This document shows positions 53,325 to 61,807 of a stretch of DNA of 64,000 bases, one piece after another (the first letter of the stretch is position 1; each line of letters starts with the position of its first letter). The position numbers were made by a program, and so were the translations under genes. Source of the stretch: Paludibacter jiangxiensis (lineage in GTDB: Bacteria > Bacteroidota > Bacteroidia > Bacteroidales > Paludibacteraceae). The DNA is taken from NCBI GenBank assembly GCA_945870155.1, contig CAMBSB010000006.1, forward strand, positions 1 to 64,000, in the 5' to 3' direction. A model generated the notes under the pieces. That model ran no database searches, was not told the origin of the DNA, and was given only the letters and a program-made list of their open reading frames with translations.

Positions 53325-53933
53325 ATGGAAGAACTTAACATTAAAATAATTGAAACCGCAAATCGTTTGTTTGATCAATTTGGTATAAGAAGCGTATCAA
53401 TAGACAATGTATGCAGTGAGTTACGGATATCTAAAAAAACATTTTATCTGCATTTCACACAAAAAGAAGATTTGGTTGATGCCGTGTTATTATATCAGAA
53501 GAAAAAGCATTATGATAAATTCGAAAAAATTTTCAAGAACAAAAATGCCATTGATTCATTAATCTTAATTATCAAAGAAATAAAAAAAACCATGGAAACC
53601 GAATCACAAACCATGTGTTATGATTTAGAAAAGTATTATCCTAAAGTTCATGAAAAGCATGAGCTACAAAGCGCAAAAGAAATGAAGATGGGCTTTGAAA
53701 TGAATATCAAACAAGGGATTTCTGAAGGATTATATCGTGAAGATTTAGATATTGAACTTATTTCTTTATTTCATTCCATACAAATAAAGAATACTTTTGA
53801 AATGATGTTGCAATCGTCAAAAAAATATTCAAAAAAGCAGTTATTGGATTTCTTTTTCGATTTGATGATACACTTGATTGCAAATGAGAAAGGTTTAAAA
53901 TATATGGAAGAACATTATATTAAAGGCGATTGA
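53325..53933 (+). CDS. TetR-family transcriptional regulator
   Basis: The protein of 202 residues from the ATG at 53325 has an N-terminal TetR HTH (IIETANRLFDQFGIRSVSIDNVCSELRISKKTFYLHFTQKEDLV) and a helical C-terminal ligand domain without recognisable features. The earlier start at 53280 is rejected because TAATTTTG (53288-53295), a likely promoter -7 element, overlaps that region. The gene stands 186 nt upstream of a TolC-adaptor-RND cluster in the same direction and is the likely regulator of it, as in AcrR/NalC-type systems; the ligand is unknown. Confidence 0.92.
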   Translation: MEELNIKIIETANRLFDQFGIRSVSIDNVCSELRISKKTFYLHFTQKEDLVDAVLLYQKKKHYDKFEKIFKNKNAIDSLILIIKEIKKTMETESQTMCYDLEKYYPKVHEKHELQSAKEMKMGFEMNIKQGISEGLYREDLDIELISLFHSIQIKNTFEMMLQSSKKYSKKQLLDFFFDLMIHLIANEKGLKYMEEHYIKGD

Positions 53934-54063
53934 AATTAAATTTCCGGGTTGAGTTTTAAGCCATAAAATATAAATAAATTCTATTCAACAAATAAAAACA
54001 CAAATTTAACAGTTAAAATACGGCAGTCAACGATTTCATTTAGTAAACTATATTGATTTGCAG

Positions 54064-54071
54064 TAATTTTG
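54064..54071 (+). promoter_or_regulatory. Candidate promoter -7 element of the efflux operon
   Basis: TAATTTTG then C, 49 nt before the tolC-like start. A TTG at ideal distance is missing. No clear inverted repeat for TetR binding was identified by eye. Confidence 0.4.
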
Positions 54072-54119
54072 CATAAAAAACTAATTGTAAAATATTAATT
54101 TCTAAATAATTTAAAAATT

Positions 54120-55457
54120 GTGAAACAGTTTAAAACAAAATTTTTATTGGTAGTAGCACTAATATGTGTTTTTCCAACAGTCATTTTAAATGCTCAGGAT
54201 ACAATTACTGTATCGCTTTCGAAAGCAATTGAAATAGCAATGAGTGAGAGTCCAACTATAAAAGTGGCAAACAAGGAAATTGAAAGGGTAAATTATTCGA
54301 TAAAAGAAAAATTTGCTGCTGCATTTCCTACAATTAATGCCGGAGGTTCATACCAAAGGGCATTAAAGAAACAGAGAATGTTTTTCTCATTTCCGGGAAT
54401 GCCAGCAAATCCTGATGGAATAGAAGTAGGTCAGGACAATAGTTTTAATGCTGGTATATCGGCATCAATGCCATTAATTTCACCAACACTTTGGGCATCG
54501 TTAGAAATGACAGAACTTGATTCGAAATTAGTCTTAGAGTCTGCTCGTTCTTCAAAAATTTCATTGATTAATCAGGTAAGTAAGGCATACTATGCTATAT
54601 TATTAACACAAGATCAATACAATGTATTTAAGCGTAGTCTTCAAAACACAACCGAAAATGCCCGAATAATTCAAAATAAATTTAAGCAGGGAACAATTTC
54701 GGAATTTGAATGGATTAGGGCTGATGTACAAGTTCGTAATGCCAGTTCTAATCTAGTTTCGGCTGAAAGCGCTGTAAATATGAGCAAATTACAGCTAAAA
54801 ATGCTTATGGGTCTTGAAATGTCAGTTGATATAAATGTAGTTGGAAATTTAAGTGAATTTGAAAAAAACTTATATGGAGATGTACTTTTAATTGATACTA
54901 CCAGCATGCAAATGAATACCGATCTGAATAAGTTCGATATTCAATCAAAACAATTAGATATGGCATTAAAAATGCAAAAAGCTGCTTGGTGGCCAACTTT
55001 AGCTGCAAGTTTCAACTATCAATATATGTCAATGGCCAATGATGGTGTGGCTTTGAAATGGTTTCCAATGTCAACGGCAGCTGTACAATTAAACATTCCA
55101 TTGTTTCAGGGTGGTGGTAGAAATTATAAAGAAAAACAATTGAAAATACAACAGTCTCAGATAAAGGATCAAAGAGATAATTTGAGAAGAAGTTTGGAAA
55201 TGCAAGTTTTAACTTACCTGGACAATATTAAAAAGTCCATTGAAAAAATTGAATCGAATAAACAAGGGCTTCGCCAAGCTGAAAAAGCAGTATCAATTTC
55301 GAAAAAAATGTACGAAGTTGGTTCAAATACCTATCTTGATTTGTCAAACTCTGAATTAGCTTATATACAAGCAGGTTTGATGTATAATCAATCCATTTTT
55401 GATTATCTATCAGCCAAAGCTGATTTAGAAAAATTATTAAGTAAAGACATAAAATAA
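54120..55457 (+). CDS. TolC family outer-membrane efflux protein
   Basis: The protein of 445 residues starts at a GTG; the signal peptide follows at once (KQFKTKFLLVVALICVFPTVILNAQ). Two OEP repeats form the rest, each with a long helical pair and a beta segment: ISVSLSKAIEIAMSESPTIKVANKE and ASVSMPLISPTLWASLE-type features in the first, TAAVQLNIPLFQGGGRNYKEKQLK and VGSNTYLDLSNSELAYIQA in the second. It forms the trimeric exit duct of an efflux pump. It begins an operon with the adaptor (46 nt) and the RND pump. Confidence 0.93.
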   Translation: MKQFKTKFLLVVALICVFPTVILNAQDTITVSLSKAIEIAMSESPTIKVANKEIERVNYSIKEKFAAAFPTINAGGSYQRALKKQRMFFSFPGMPANPDGIEVGQDNSFNAGISASMPLISPTLWASLEMTELDSKLVLESARSSKISLINQVSKAYYAILLTQDQYNVFKRSLQNTTENARIIQNKFKQGTISEFEWIRADVQVRNASSNLVSAESAVNMSKLQLKMLMGLEMSVDINVVGNLSEFEKNLYGDVLLIDTTSMQMNTDLNKFDIQSKQLDMALKMQKAAWWPTLAASFNYQYMSMANDGVALKWFPMSTAAVQLNIPLFQGGGRNYKEKQLKIQQSQIKDQRDNLRRSLEMQVLTYLDNIKKSIEKIESNKQGLRQAEKAVSISKKMYEVGSNTYLDLSNSELAYIQAGLMYNQSIFDYLSAKADLEKLLSKDIK

Positions 55458-55503
55458 ACTAATTATATCAATTAAAAAAAATAATTAAAACCACATAAGT
55501 AAT

Positions 55504-56520
55504 ATGAAAGTAGTAAAACAAACAGGCATCATTTTAGGTGCATTGATAATTGGACTTAGTTCATGTAACAAGTCAAAAGAAGCTGCAAAAGTAGCTGATG
55601 AAATTCCTGTAGTTCGCATTCAAGCAGCTAGCGAGAAAGAAATTGAACAAATCTACGAACTTACAGCAACTGTACAACCACAGGTAAAAAACAGTATTGC
55701 GCCATCTACCCCGGGTCGTATTCGTCAAATTTTAGTTGAAATAGGACAAAGTGTGAGTAAAGGACAAAAATTAGTGCAAATGGATGTGGCTAATCTATCG
55801 AATCTGGAAACACAAATTGAAAATGTAAAACGCAGCTATAACAGAGTTCAAGAACTTTTCAGCGTTGGTGGAGCATCACAACAAGAATTGGATAATGCAA
55901 AAGTTCAATTGGATTTGGCTCAAACTAATTTAAAAAATATGAGCGAAAATACATTTTTACTTAGTCCGATAAGTGGCATTATTACAGCACGAAATTACGA
56001 TAATGGAGATATGTATTCAGGACAAATGCCATTGTTAACTGTAATGCAAATAAATCCCGTAAAATTGGTTATAAATGTTTCTGAATCATACTACTCACAA
56101 ATTAAAATAGGCATGCCAATAAATGTAAAATTTGATGTATTTAAAAATCAAAGTTTTCAAGGAAAAGTAAGTTTAATTTACCCAACCGTTAACGAGCAGA
56201 CCAGAACTTTTGCTGTTGAAATAAAACTAAATAACAACAATAATAAAGTTCGCCCAGGTATGTTTGCACGTGTTACTTTAGAATTTGGTAAAGCTAAAAG
56301 AATTGTTGTTTCTGATCAATCGATAGTAAAACAATCGGGTTCAGGTTCACGATTTGTGTATGTGTATAACAATGGAAAAGTAGATTTTAAACAAGTTGAA
56401 CTTGGTCGCAGAATGGGTAATGAATTTGAGATTATTTCGGGCTTAATGATTGGAGAACAAATTGTTATTGCAGGGCAATCAAAATTAATTGATGGTGGTA
56501 ATGCTAACTTGGCGAAATAG
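55504..56520 (+). CDS. RND efflux periplasmic adaptor (HlyD/AcrA-like lipoprotein)
   Basis: The protein of 338 residues has a lipoprotein signal with Cys21 (GLSSC), a lipoyl-like half (APSTPGRIRQILVEIGQSVSKGQKLVQMD), a short helical hairpin (about 100-145) and the second lipoyl half (SPISGIITARNYDNGDMY), then beta-barrel and membrane-proximal domains (YPTVNEQTRTFAVEIKL, KVRPGMFARVTLEFG). It links the pump with the TolC duct. A tandem TTGATTGG-type repeat fills the gap to the pump gene. Confidence 0.93.
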   Translation: MKVVKQTGIILGALIIGLSSCNKSKEAAKVADEIPVVRIQAASEKEIEQIYELTATVQPQVKNSIAPSTPGRIRQILVEIGQSVSKGQKLVQMDVANLSNLETQIENVKRSYNRVQELFSVGGASQQELDNAKVQLDLAQTNLKNMSENTFLLSPISGIITARNYDNGDMYSGQMPLLTVMQINPVKLVINVSESYYSQIKIGMPINVKFDVFKNQSFQGKVSLIYPTVNEQTRTFAVEIKLNNNNNKVRPGMFARVTLEFGKAKRIVVSDQSIVKQSGSGSRFVYVYNNGKVDFKQVELGRRMGNEFEIISGLMIGEQIVIAGQSKLIDGGNANLAK

Positions 56521-56590
56521 TTGATTGGTTGATTAGTTAATTGGTTGATTAGTTAATTAGTTGATTGGTTAATTGGTTGATAGTAAATAA
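56519..56590 (+). repeat. Near-tandem TTGATTGG/TTGATTAG repeat
   Basis: About nine imperfect 8-nt units of the type GTTGATTG, GTTGATTA and GTTAATTG run from the adaptor stop codon into the gap. The last T/A of the adaptor gene is part of the first unit. Confidence 0.8.
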
Positions 56591-56623
56591 ATTGTAAATG
56601 AATTAATTGTAAATAAAAAGAAT

Positions 56624-59600
56624 ATGAGTTTATACGAAAGTTCTGTACGAAAACCCATTATGACTGCACTTATTTTTATTGGTGTAGTGATATTAGGATT
56701 GTTTTCACTAAACAAATTGCCGATTGACTTATTACCAAAGATAGAAACAAACACTATCATGGTAATGACAACCTACGAAGGAGCAAGTGCATCGGATATT
56801 GAAACAAATGTTACCCGACCTTTGGAAAGTTCTTTGAATACGGTAGCAAATTTAAAGAGTATTAAATCAACATCAAAAGAAAACCGGTCAATTATAACTT
56901 TAGAGTTTAATTACGGTTTAGATATAGATGTGGTTACTAATGACATAAGAGATAAACTGGACTTAGTAAGTTCATATTTGCCAACAGGAGTGGGTAAACC
57001 CATCATTTTCAAGTTTAGTACTGATATGATTCCGGTAATTATGCTTACTGCAACTGCTGATAAAAGTTTACCTGCCTTATATAGAATTTTAGATGACAAT
57101 GTAGCAAATCCGTTGGCGCGCATCAAAGGAGTGGGTTCAGTATCCATTACAGGTGCACCTGAACGAGAAATTCAGGTTTATGTTGATCCTGTAAAATTAG
57201 AAGCCTATAAACTTACTGTAGAATCTATTGCACAATATATTCGTATGGAAAATATGAATACGCCTGCAGGTTCGATGGATGTAGGTAGCGAGACATATTC
57301 CTTACGTGTACAAGGTGAGTTTAAGGACTCGAAAGAGCTTAATAAAATTGTGGTAGGTAGCTCGAATGGTCAAACAGTTTTCTTATCGGATGTGGCAGTA
57401 GTCAAAGATGACCAGGAAGAACGAGTACAAAAGAGTTATACAAATGGCGTACAAGGAGCAACTATTGTAGTGCAGAAACAATCAGGCTCAAACACGGTAG
57501 AAATTGCCGATGCAGTTCAGAAGGAATTACCTAATATTAGAAAGAATTTGCCTGCCGATGTTGAACTTTCGGTTATTATGGATACAGCCGATAACATTAA
57601 GCAAACTATTAATGGACTGACAGAGACAGTATTATTTGCATTTCTTTTTGTAATTTTAGTTGTCCTTTTCTTTTTAGGACGTTGGAGAGCAACAGTTATT
57701 ATTATTGTTACTATTCCAATATCATTGATATCTGCATTTATTTTTCTGGGTTCAACAGGCGGATCGCTTAATATTATAACATTGAGTTCACTCTCGTTGG
57801 CTATTGGTATGGTAGTGGACGATGCCATTGTAGTGTTGGAAAACATTACCACGCATATTGAACGCGGCAGCCGCCCCAAGAGTGCAGCTATACATGGAAC
57901 AAACGAGGTTGCATTATCAATTGTAGCTTCTACTTTGACAATTATTGCAGTGTTCTTTCCAATGACATTGATTACCGGAGCTGCCGGAATTATGTTTGGA
58001 CAATTAGGTTGGATGGTAACTATAATCATTACTGTTTCAATGATTTGCGCATTGTCTTTAACTCCAATGATGGCTTCAAACTTACTGAGGTTAAATCCAA
58101 AACGATCTAAACTATTCAACACAGTTTATTCGCCAATTGAAAGATTTTTAGATGGCATGGACAACAAATATGCAAAAATTGTAAATTGGTCGGTTCGTCA
58201 TCGTAAATCAATTATTGTTTTCACCACAGTTTTCTTTTTTCTTAGTATGATACCGGCTGCATTTATCGGAACAGAGTTTTATCCTGCGCAAGATAATGGA
58301 AGAATAGCTATGACTTTTGAATTACCTGTAGGAACAAATTCAGAACTTACCAGAGAATTGGCTAAGAAAATGACAGAAAAATGGAAAAAGAAATATCCTG
58401 AAATGGCCATGATTAACTATAATGTTGGTCAGGCAAGTAGCTCAAACACCTGGGGCTCGTTTCAGGCAAATGGAAGTAATATTGCAAGCTTTTCTATTGG
58501 ACTAACACCTATTAAAGATCGCGAACGTAACTTATTCGAAATTTGCGACAGTTTGCGTTCTGACATCAAGCAAATGCCTGAAATTCGCAAATCGAACGTT
58601 ATAGCTGGTGGTGGTATGAGTATGATGGGAGGTCAATCAACCTTGGATGTGGAAATTTATGGTTACGATTTTGTTGAAACAGATAAAATTGCATCTGAAC
58701 TTACAAAACGCTTGAAAAATGTTAATGGATTAGTAAACACACGTGTGAGCCGTGAAGAATATACGCCTGAATATCAAGTGGAATTCGATAGAGAAAAGTT
58801 AGCAATCAACGGCTTAAATATGAGTACAGCATCCAATTATTTACGCAATCGTATTAATGGATTGACAGCTTCATTATTCAGAGAAGATGGTCAGGAATAT
58901 ACAATCAAAGTGGCATACGCACCTGAATACCGTCAATCGATTGAAGCCATAGAAAATATTATCATTTACAACTCAAGAGGTCAGGCAATACGTTTAAGTG
59001 AATTAGGTAAGGTTGTAGAGCGATTTACACCTCCTACCATCGAACGTAAAAATCGTCAACGTGTAATAACTGTATCTTCAACTGTATCAGGTACAACCTT
59101 AGACAAAGCTGTAGCAGGAATTAATGCCGAATTGAAAGAAATAAATAAACCTGCGGATATTTATATTACTATTGCCGGTTCGTTTAAGGATCAACAAGAA
59201 TCCTTTGGTGATTTAGGTACTTTACTTTTAATTATTGTGATGTTGGTATTTATTGTAATGGCTTCGCAATTTGAATCGCTAACCTATCCGTTTATAATCA
59301 TGTTCTCGATACCTTTTGCCATATCGGGCGTTGTAATAGCTTTGGGCGTAACAGGCAGCACATTAAATATGATGTCGTTCGTGGGTCTGATTATGTTGAT
59401 TGGTATAGTGGTGAAAAATGGTATTGTTTTGGTGGATTATATTAACCTGAACCGTGAACGTGGCATGGGAGTAATTCAAGCTGTTGTAAATGGTGGTAAA
59501 TCGCGTTTACGTCCGGTAATTATGACTACATTGACAACAATACTTGGTATGTTACCCTTGGCAATTAGTAATTCACAAGGTTCAGAAATGTGGAAACCTA

Positions 59601-59758
59601 TGGCAATAACTGTAATTGGAGGTTTAACTGTTTCAACAATGTTAACTCTAATCATTATCCCAACACTTTATACATTGTTTGCAGCAAGTGGTATTAAACG
59701 TCAACATCGTAAAAACAAAGAAATAGCGGCGTTGAAACATGCTGATTCTAATTCATAA
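56624..59758 (+). CDS. RND efflux transporter permease (HAE1/AcrB type)
   Basis: The protein of 1044 residues has the RND plan: helix 1 at about 12-30, large periplasmic loops, and membrane helices at about 335-500 and 860-1020, twelve in all. The proton-relay aspartates lie in IGMVVDDAIVVLENI, and a matching IGIVVKNGIVLVDYIN is in the second half. It resembles the multidrug (HAE1) group and lacks the Met triads of CusA-type metal pumps. It exchanges protons for drugs, bile-type compounds or lipids. The stop is followed after 18 nt by the PG0541-type gene. Confidence 0.95.
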   Translation: MSLYESSVRKPIMTALIFIGVVILGLFSLNKLPIDLLPKIETNTIMVMTTYEGASASDIETNVTRPLESSLNTVANLKSIKSTSKENRSIITLEFNYGLDIDVVTNDIRDKLDLVSSYLPTGVGKPIIFKFSTDMIPVIMLTATADKSLPALYRILDDNVANPLARIKGVGSVSITGAPEREIQVYVDPVKLEAYKLTVESIAQYIRMENMNTPAGSMDVGSETYSLRVQGEFKDSKELNKIVVGSSNGQTVFLSDVAVVKDDQEERVQKSYTNGVQGATIVVQKQSGSNTVEIADAVQKELPNIRKNLPADVELSVIMDTADNIKQTINGLTETVLFAFLFVILVVLFFLGRWRATVIIIVTIPISLISAFIFLGSTGGSLNIITLSSLSLAIGMVVDDAIVVLENITTHIERGSRPKSAAIHGTNEVALSIVASTLTIIAVFFPMTLITGAAGIMFGQLGWMVTIIITVSMICALSLTPMMASNLLRLNPKRSKLFNTVYSPIERFLDGMDNKYAKIVNWSVRHRKSIIVFTTVFFFLSMIPAAFIGTEFYPAQDNGRIAMTFELPVGTNSELTRELAKKMTEKWKKKYPEMAMINYNVGQASSSNTWGSFQANGSNIASFSIGLTPIKDRERNLFEICDSLRSDIKQMPEIRKSNVIAGGGMSMMGGQSTLDVEIYGYDFVETDKIASELTKRLKNVNGLVNTRVSREEYTPEYQVEFDREKLAINGLNMSTASNYLRNRINGLTASLFREDGQEYTIKVAYAPEYRQSIEAIENIIIYNSRGQAIRLSELGKVVERFTPPTIERKNRQRVITVSSTVSGTTLDKAVAGINAELKEINKPADIYITIAGSFKDQQESFGDLGTLLLIIVMLVFIVMASQFESLTYPFIIMFSIPFAISGVVIALGVTGSTLNMMSFVGLIMLIGIVVKNGIVLVDYINLNRERGMGVIQAVVNGGKSRLRPVIMTTLTTILGMLPLAISNSQGSEMWKPMAITVIGGLTVSTMLTLIIIPTLYTLFAASGIKRQHRKNKEIAALKHADSNS

Positions 59759-59776
59759 TTAAAAATTAAAATAAAT

Positions 59777-60070
59777 ATGAAATCAATATTTATAGCATTC
59801 GATCAAGCTTATTACGATCAAATAATTACTATTTTAAATACATCGCATGTTAGAGGATTTACCGAATGGGAATCTGTAAAAGGTCGTGGAAGTAAAACAG
59901 GTGAACCCCATTTTGGAAGTCATGCATGGCCGGGACAAAACTCCGCTTTAATTACCATAGTTGATGACGAAAAAGTGAAACCAATTCTTGAAAATTTACG
60001 AACTCTTGATGCTACATCTAAATTAATGGGCATCCGTGCTTTTGTTTGGAATATAGAGGACGGAATGTAA
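59777..60070 (+). CDS. PG0541 family transporter-associated protein (PII-like)
   Basis: The protein of 97 residues matches the small PG0541-type proteins that follow RND pumps in Bacteroidota. It has a predicted beta-alpha-beta ferredoxin-like pattern with a T-loop-like insert (VKGRGSKTGEPHFGSHAWPGQNSALITIVDDEK), close to the PII superfamily. PII-like proteins bind small ligands and regulate transporters. Direct contact with the pump is inferred from conserved gene order. It ends the operon; a strong terminator follows. Confidence 0.9.
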   Translation: MKSIFIAFDQAYYDQIITILNTSHVRGFTEWESVKGRGSKTGEPHFGSHAWPGQNSALITIVDDEKVKPILENLRTLDATSKLMGIRAFVWNIEDGM

Positions 60071-60105
60071 AACAGTTGACAATAGACAGTTAACAGTTGA
60101 TAATT

Positions 60106-60147
60106 AAAAAAGCACTTATCCGATTTGTTCGGTAAGTGCTTTTTTTA
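60106..60147 (+). terminator. Intrinsic terminator of the efflux operon
   Basis: AAAAAAGCACTTATCCGA, loop, TTCGGTAAGTGCTTTTTTT: a long stem with one mismatch and a T-run. A TTGACAGTTAACAGTTGA-like stretch precedes it. Confidence 0.88.
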
Positions 60148-60149
60148 TC

Positions 60150-60347
60150 AGATCCGAGTTCGGGATGACATAATTCTAACTCTGTCAGATAATGTTTGAA
60201 AATTTGAAAATTCGAGAGTTTGAGGTTTCTTTATCATTAATCTTTGCTCATGGTTCTTGGCTCTTTAAGCCCCCATTTGGGAGTTGGAGGTCTTTGTTCT
60301 TTGTTCTTTGTTCTTTGTTCTTTAAGTCCCCATTTGGGGGTTGGGGG
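60150..60347 (+). repeat. T/G-rich near-tandem intergenic repeat block B
   Basis: The same phrases as in block A (13.3 kb) follow each other: GTTCGGGATGA, a GTCAG, TTTGAAAATTTGAAAATT, GAGAGTTTGAGG, TAATCTTTG, then CTTTGTTCTTTG repeated. Two GC-rich pieces, CCCCATTTGGGGGTTGGGGG-like (60268-60290, 60327-60347), are inserted. It is convergent space; the stop codon of the exonuclease lies at its end. Confidence 0.75.
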
Positions 60348-60899
60348 TCATCTTAATCTTTTCATTTTCACCCCCACAGAGTTCAGATTTTCAAACACAT
60401 CATTAAGTTCTAAAATCTCAAACGCTTTTAAAGTGATAATGGCACATGCCCTGGCATCATCACCGGCCCTGTGATGATTAAACTGAATATCATGATATTG
60501 ACAAAGATTCCCAAGTGAATGGCTGGGTAAATGTTTCCATATTTTACGTGAAAGACTTACACTACAAAAATAATCAAAATATGGAAGGGCCAGATCGTAG
60601 TATTCCAGTGTTGCTTTCAGTACATTCATATCAAAACCGGCATTGTGAGCTACAAGGTATTGATCTTCTATCCAGGGTTTAAGCTCCGACCACAATTCTT
60701 CAAATGATTTTTCATTCACTAAATCGGCTGTTGAAATTCCGTGAACCCTTTCGTTCCACGGATTCATATAGGGAAAACAGGCGGGTTTTATCAACCATGA
60801 TTTTGTAGCAACAATCACTCCATCTTCTACCCTACATAATCCTATTTCGCAAGGAAAATTGGCATGAGCTGTTTCAAAATCTATGGCGGTAAAAGTCAT
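60348..60899 (-). CDS. DEDDh 3'-5' exonuclease (DnaQ-like)
   Basis: The protein of 183 residues has the DEDDh exonuclease motifs: Exo I FTAIDFETA (Asp, Glu), Exo II VAHNAGFDMNVL (Asp), Exo III FNHHRAGDDARACA (His, Asp). The domain is alone, without BRCT or polymerase parts, so it is a short DnaQ-like nuclease for DNA or small RNA; role in proofreading is not implied. The last residues (VGVKMKRLR) and the stop codon come close to the T/G-rich repeat block B. It is 257 nt downstream of the biotin-carrier gene. Confidence 0.92.
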   Translation of the reverse strand: MTFTAIDFETAHANFPCEIGLCRVEDGVIVATKSWLIKPACFPYMNPWNERVHGISTADLVNEKSFEELWSELKPWIEDQYLVAHNAGFDMNVLKATLEYYDLALPYFDYFCSVSLSRKIWKHLPSHSLGNLCQYHDIQFNHHRAGDDARACAIITLKAFEILELNDVFENLNSVGVKMKRLR

Positions 60900-60930
60900 T
60901 TTCTTAATTTACAATTTGAAAACCAATAAA

Positions 60931-60962
60931 TCTGCCCCCTAACCCCCTAAACGGGGAATGAG
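60931..60962 (+). repeat. GC-rich hairpin repeat (left of an inverted pair)
   Basis: TCTGCCCCCTAACCCCCTAA, then ACGGGGAATGA: the element in plus orientation, with one changed base in the G-run. The opposite copy is at 61083-61129. Confidence 0.8.
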
Positions 60963-61082
60963 GAAGAAAGTAAAGTAAAACCAATAAGAATAAAACTAAA
61001 ATTTTTACAATTCAAGCTTTATATGAGTTAAATTTATTTGAAATAACTCCGATTAAGTTTTTTCCTTAAAAGCTCCCCCTCA

Positions 61083-61129
61083 ATATTCCCCCTTTAGGGG
61101 GTTAGGGGGCTGGGGTTTAGGGTTTAGGA
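61083..61129 (-). repeat. GC-rich hairpin repeat (right of an inverted pair)
   Basis: The element in the opposite orientation: ATATTCCCCCTTTAGGGGG, followed by G-runs separated by TTA, CT, TTTA. It ends 26 nt before the stop of the biotin-carrier gene. Between the two copies are about 120 nt of A/T-rich sequence. Confidence 0.8.
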
Positions 61130-61155
61130 GCAGAGTAGTTTGCGATTTCTTTGAT

Positions 61156-61704
61156 TTAAACATCAATAGATTGTATCTCCACCAGCAACTCATCTTTCAT
61201 TACCGACTGACCTGTATTTACTTTGATTTTGCGGATTACCCCATTGCAATTGGCTGTTATCTCATTTTGCATTTTCATGGCTTCGAGGGTAAGTATAGGC
61301 TCTCCCACATTTACCAAATCTCCTTCGGCAAGGAAAATATCCACAATTTTTCCGGGCATCGGTGCAATAATATTGTTTTCATCAATTTTATTGGCATCGG
61401 CATTAATCATTCCACGGCGGATTAACGAAAAGATTGATTCCAGACTATATTTATACTCAACTCCATTCACTTTGATAATGGCTTTATTTTGATCCCTGGA
61501 TACCAATTCGCAATGAAAACGTTTTCCTTTCCAATCGAAAGTATAATGAAAATCTTCTTGCTCAACAAAGTTAATATCATGTTCTTCCCCATTGATAACT
61601 GGGTTTGTATCTTTTGGAATATAAATTTTATAACGTTTACCATTATCGCGTACTGCAATAAAAAGCCTCGAAGCATCACGTTTATATATATATGAAGTTC
61701 CCAT
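61156..61704 (-). CDS. Biotin carboxyl carrier protein of an acyl-CoA carboxylase
   Basis: The protein of 182 residues ends in a biotinyl domain (about 110-180) with the biotin-lysine motif LEAMKMQNEI and the preceding IIAPMPGKIVDIFLAEGDLVNVGEPIL. The N-terminal 100 residues are a family-specific beta-rich part (VRDNGKRYKIYIPKD, FHYTFDWKGKRFHCELVS). The carrier moves carboxybiotin between the biotin carboxylase and the carboxyltransferase encoded just upstream. This free-standing form is usual in Bacteroidota propionyl-CoA carboxylases and decarboxylase-related systems. Confidence 0.93.
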   Translation of the reverse strand: MGTSYIYKRDASRLFIAVRDNGKRYKIYIPKDTNPVINGEEHDINFVEQEDFHYTFDWKGKRFHCELVSRDQNKAIIKVNGVEYKYSLESIFSLIRRGMINADANKIDENNIIAPMPGKIVDIFLAEGDLVNVGEPILTLEAMKMQNEITANCNGVIRKIKVNTGQSVMKDELLVEIQSIDV

Positions 61705-61807
61705 TTTTCTGATTTACAATTTTCCCGATAGCAATCGGGGTTACAAATTACGATTTTTACCTTAAGTTTTTATCACTCCCTCCCTTAGTTGAGGATCAGT
61801 GTGAAGT

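Noticed and set aside
57517-58122. Minus-strand frame of 201 codons inside the RND pump gene
   Set aside because: Antisense shadow of the membrane helices; the plus-strand gene is unambiguous.
60244-60474. Small plus-strand frame starting in repeat block B
   Set aside because: It consists of the repeated words and then the antisense of the exonuclease gene.
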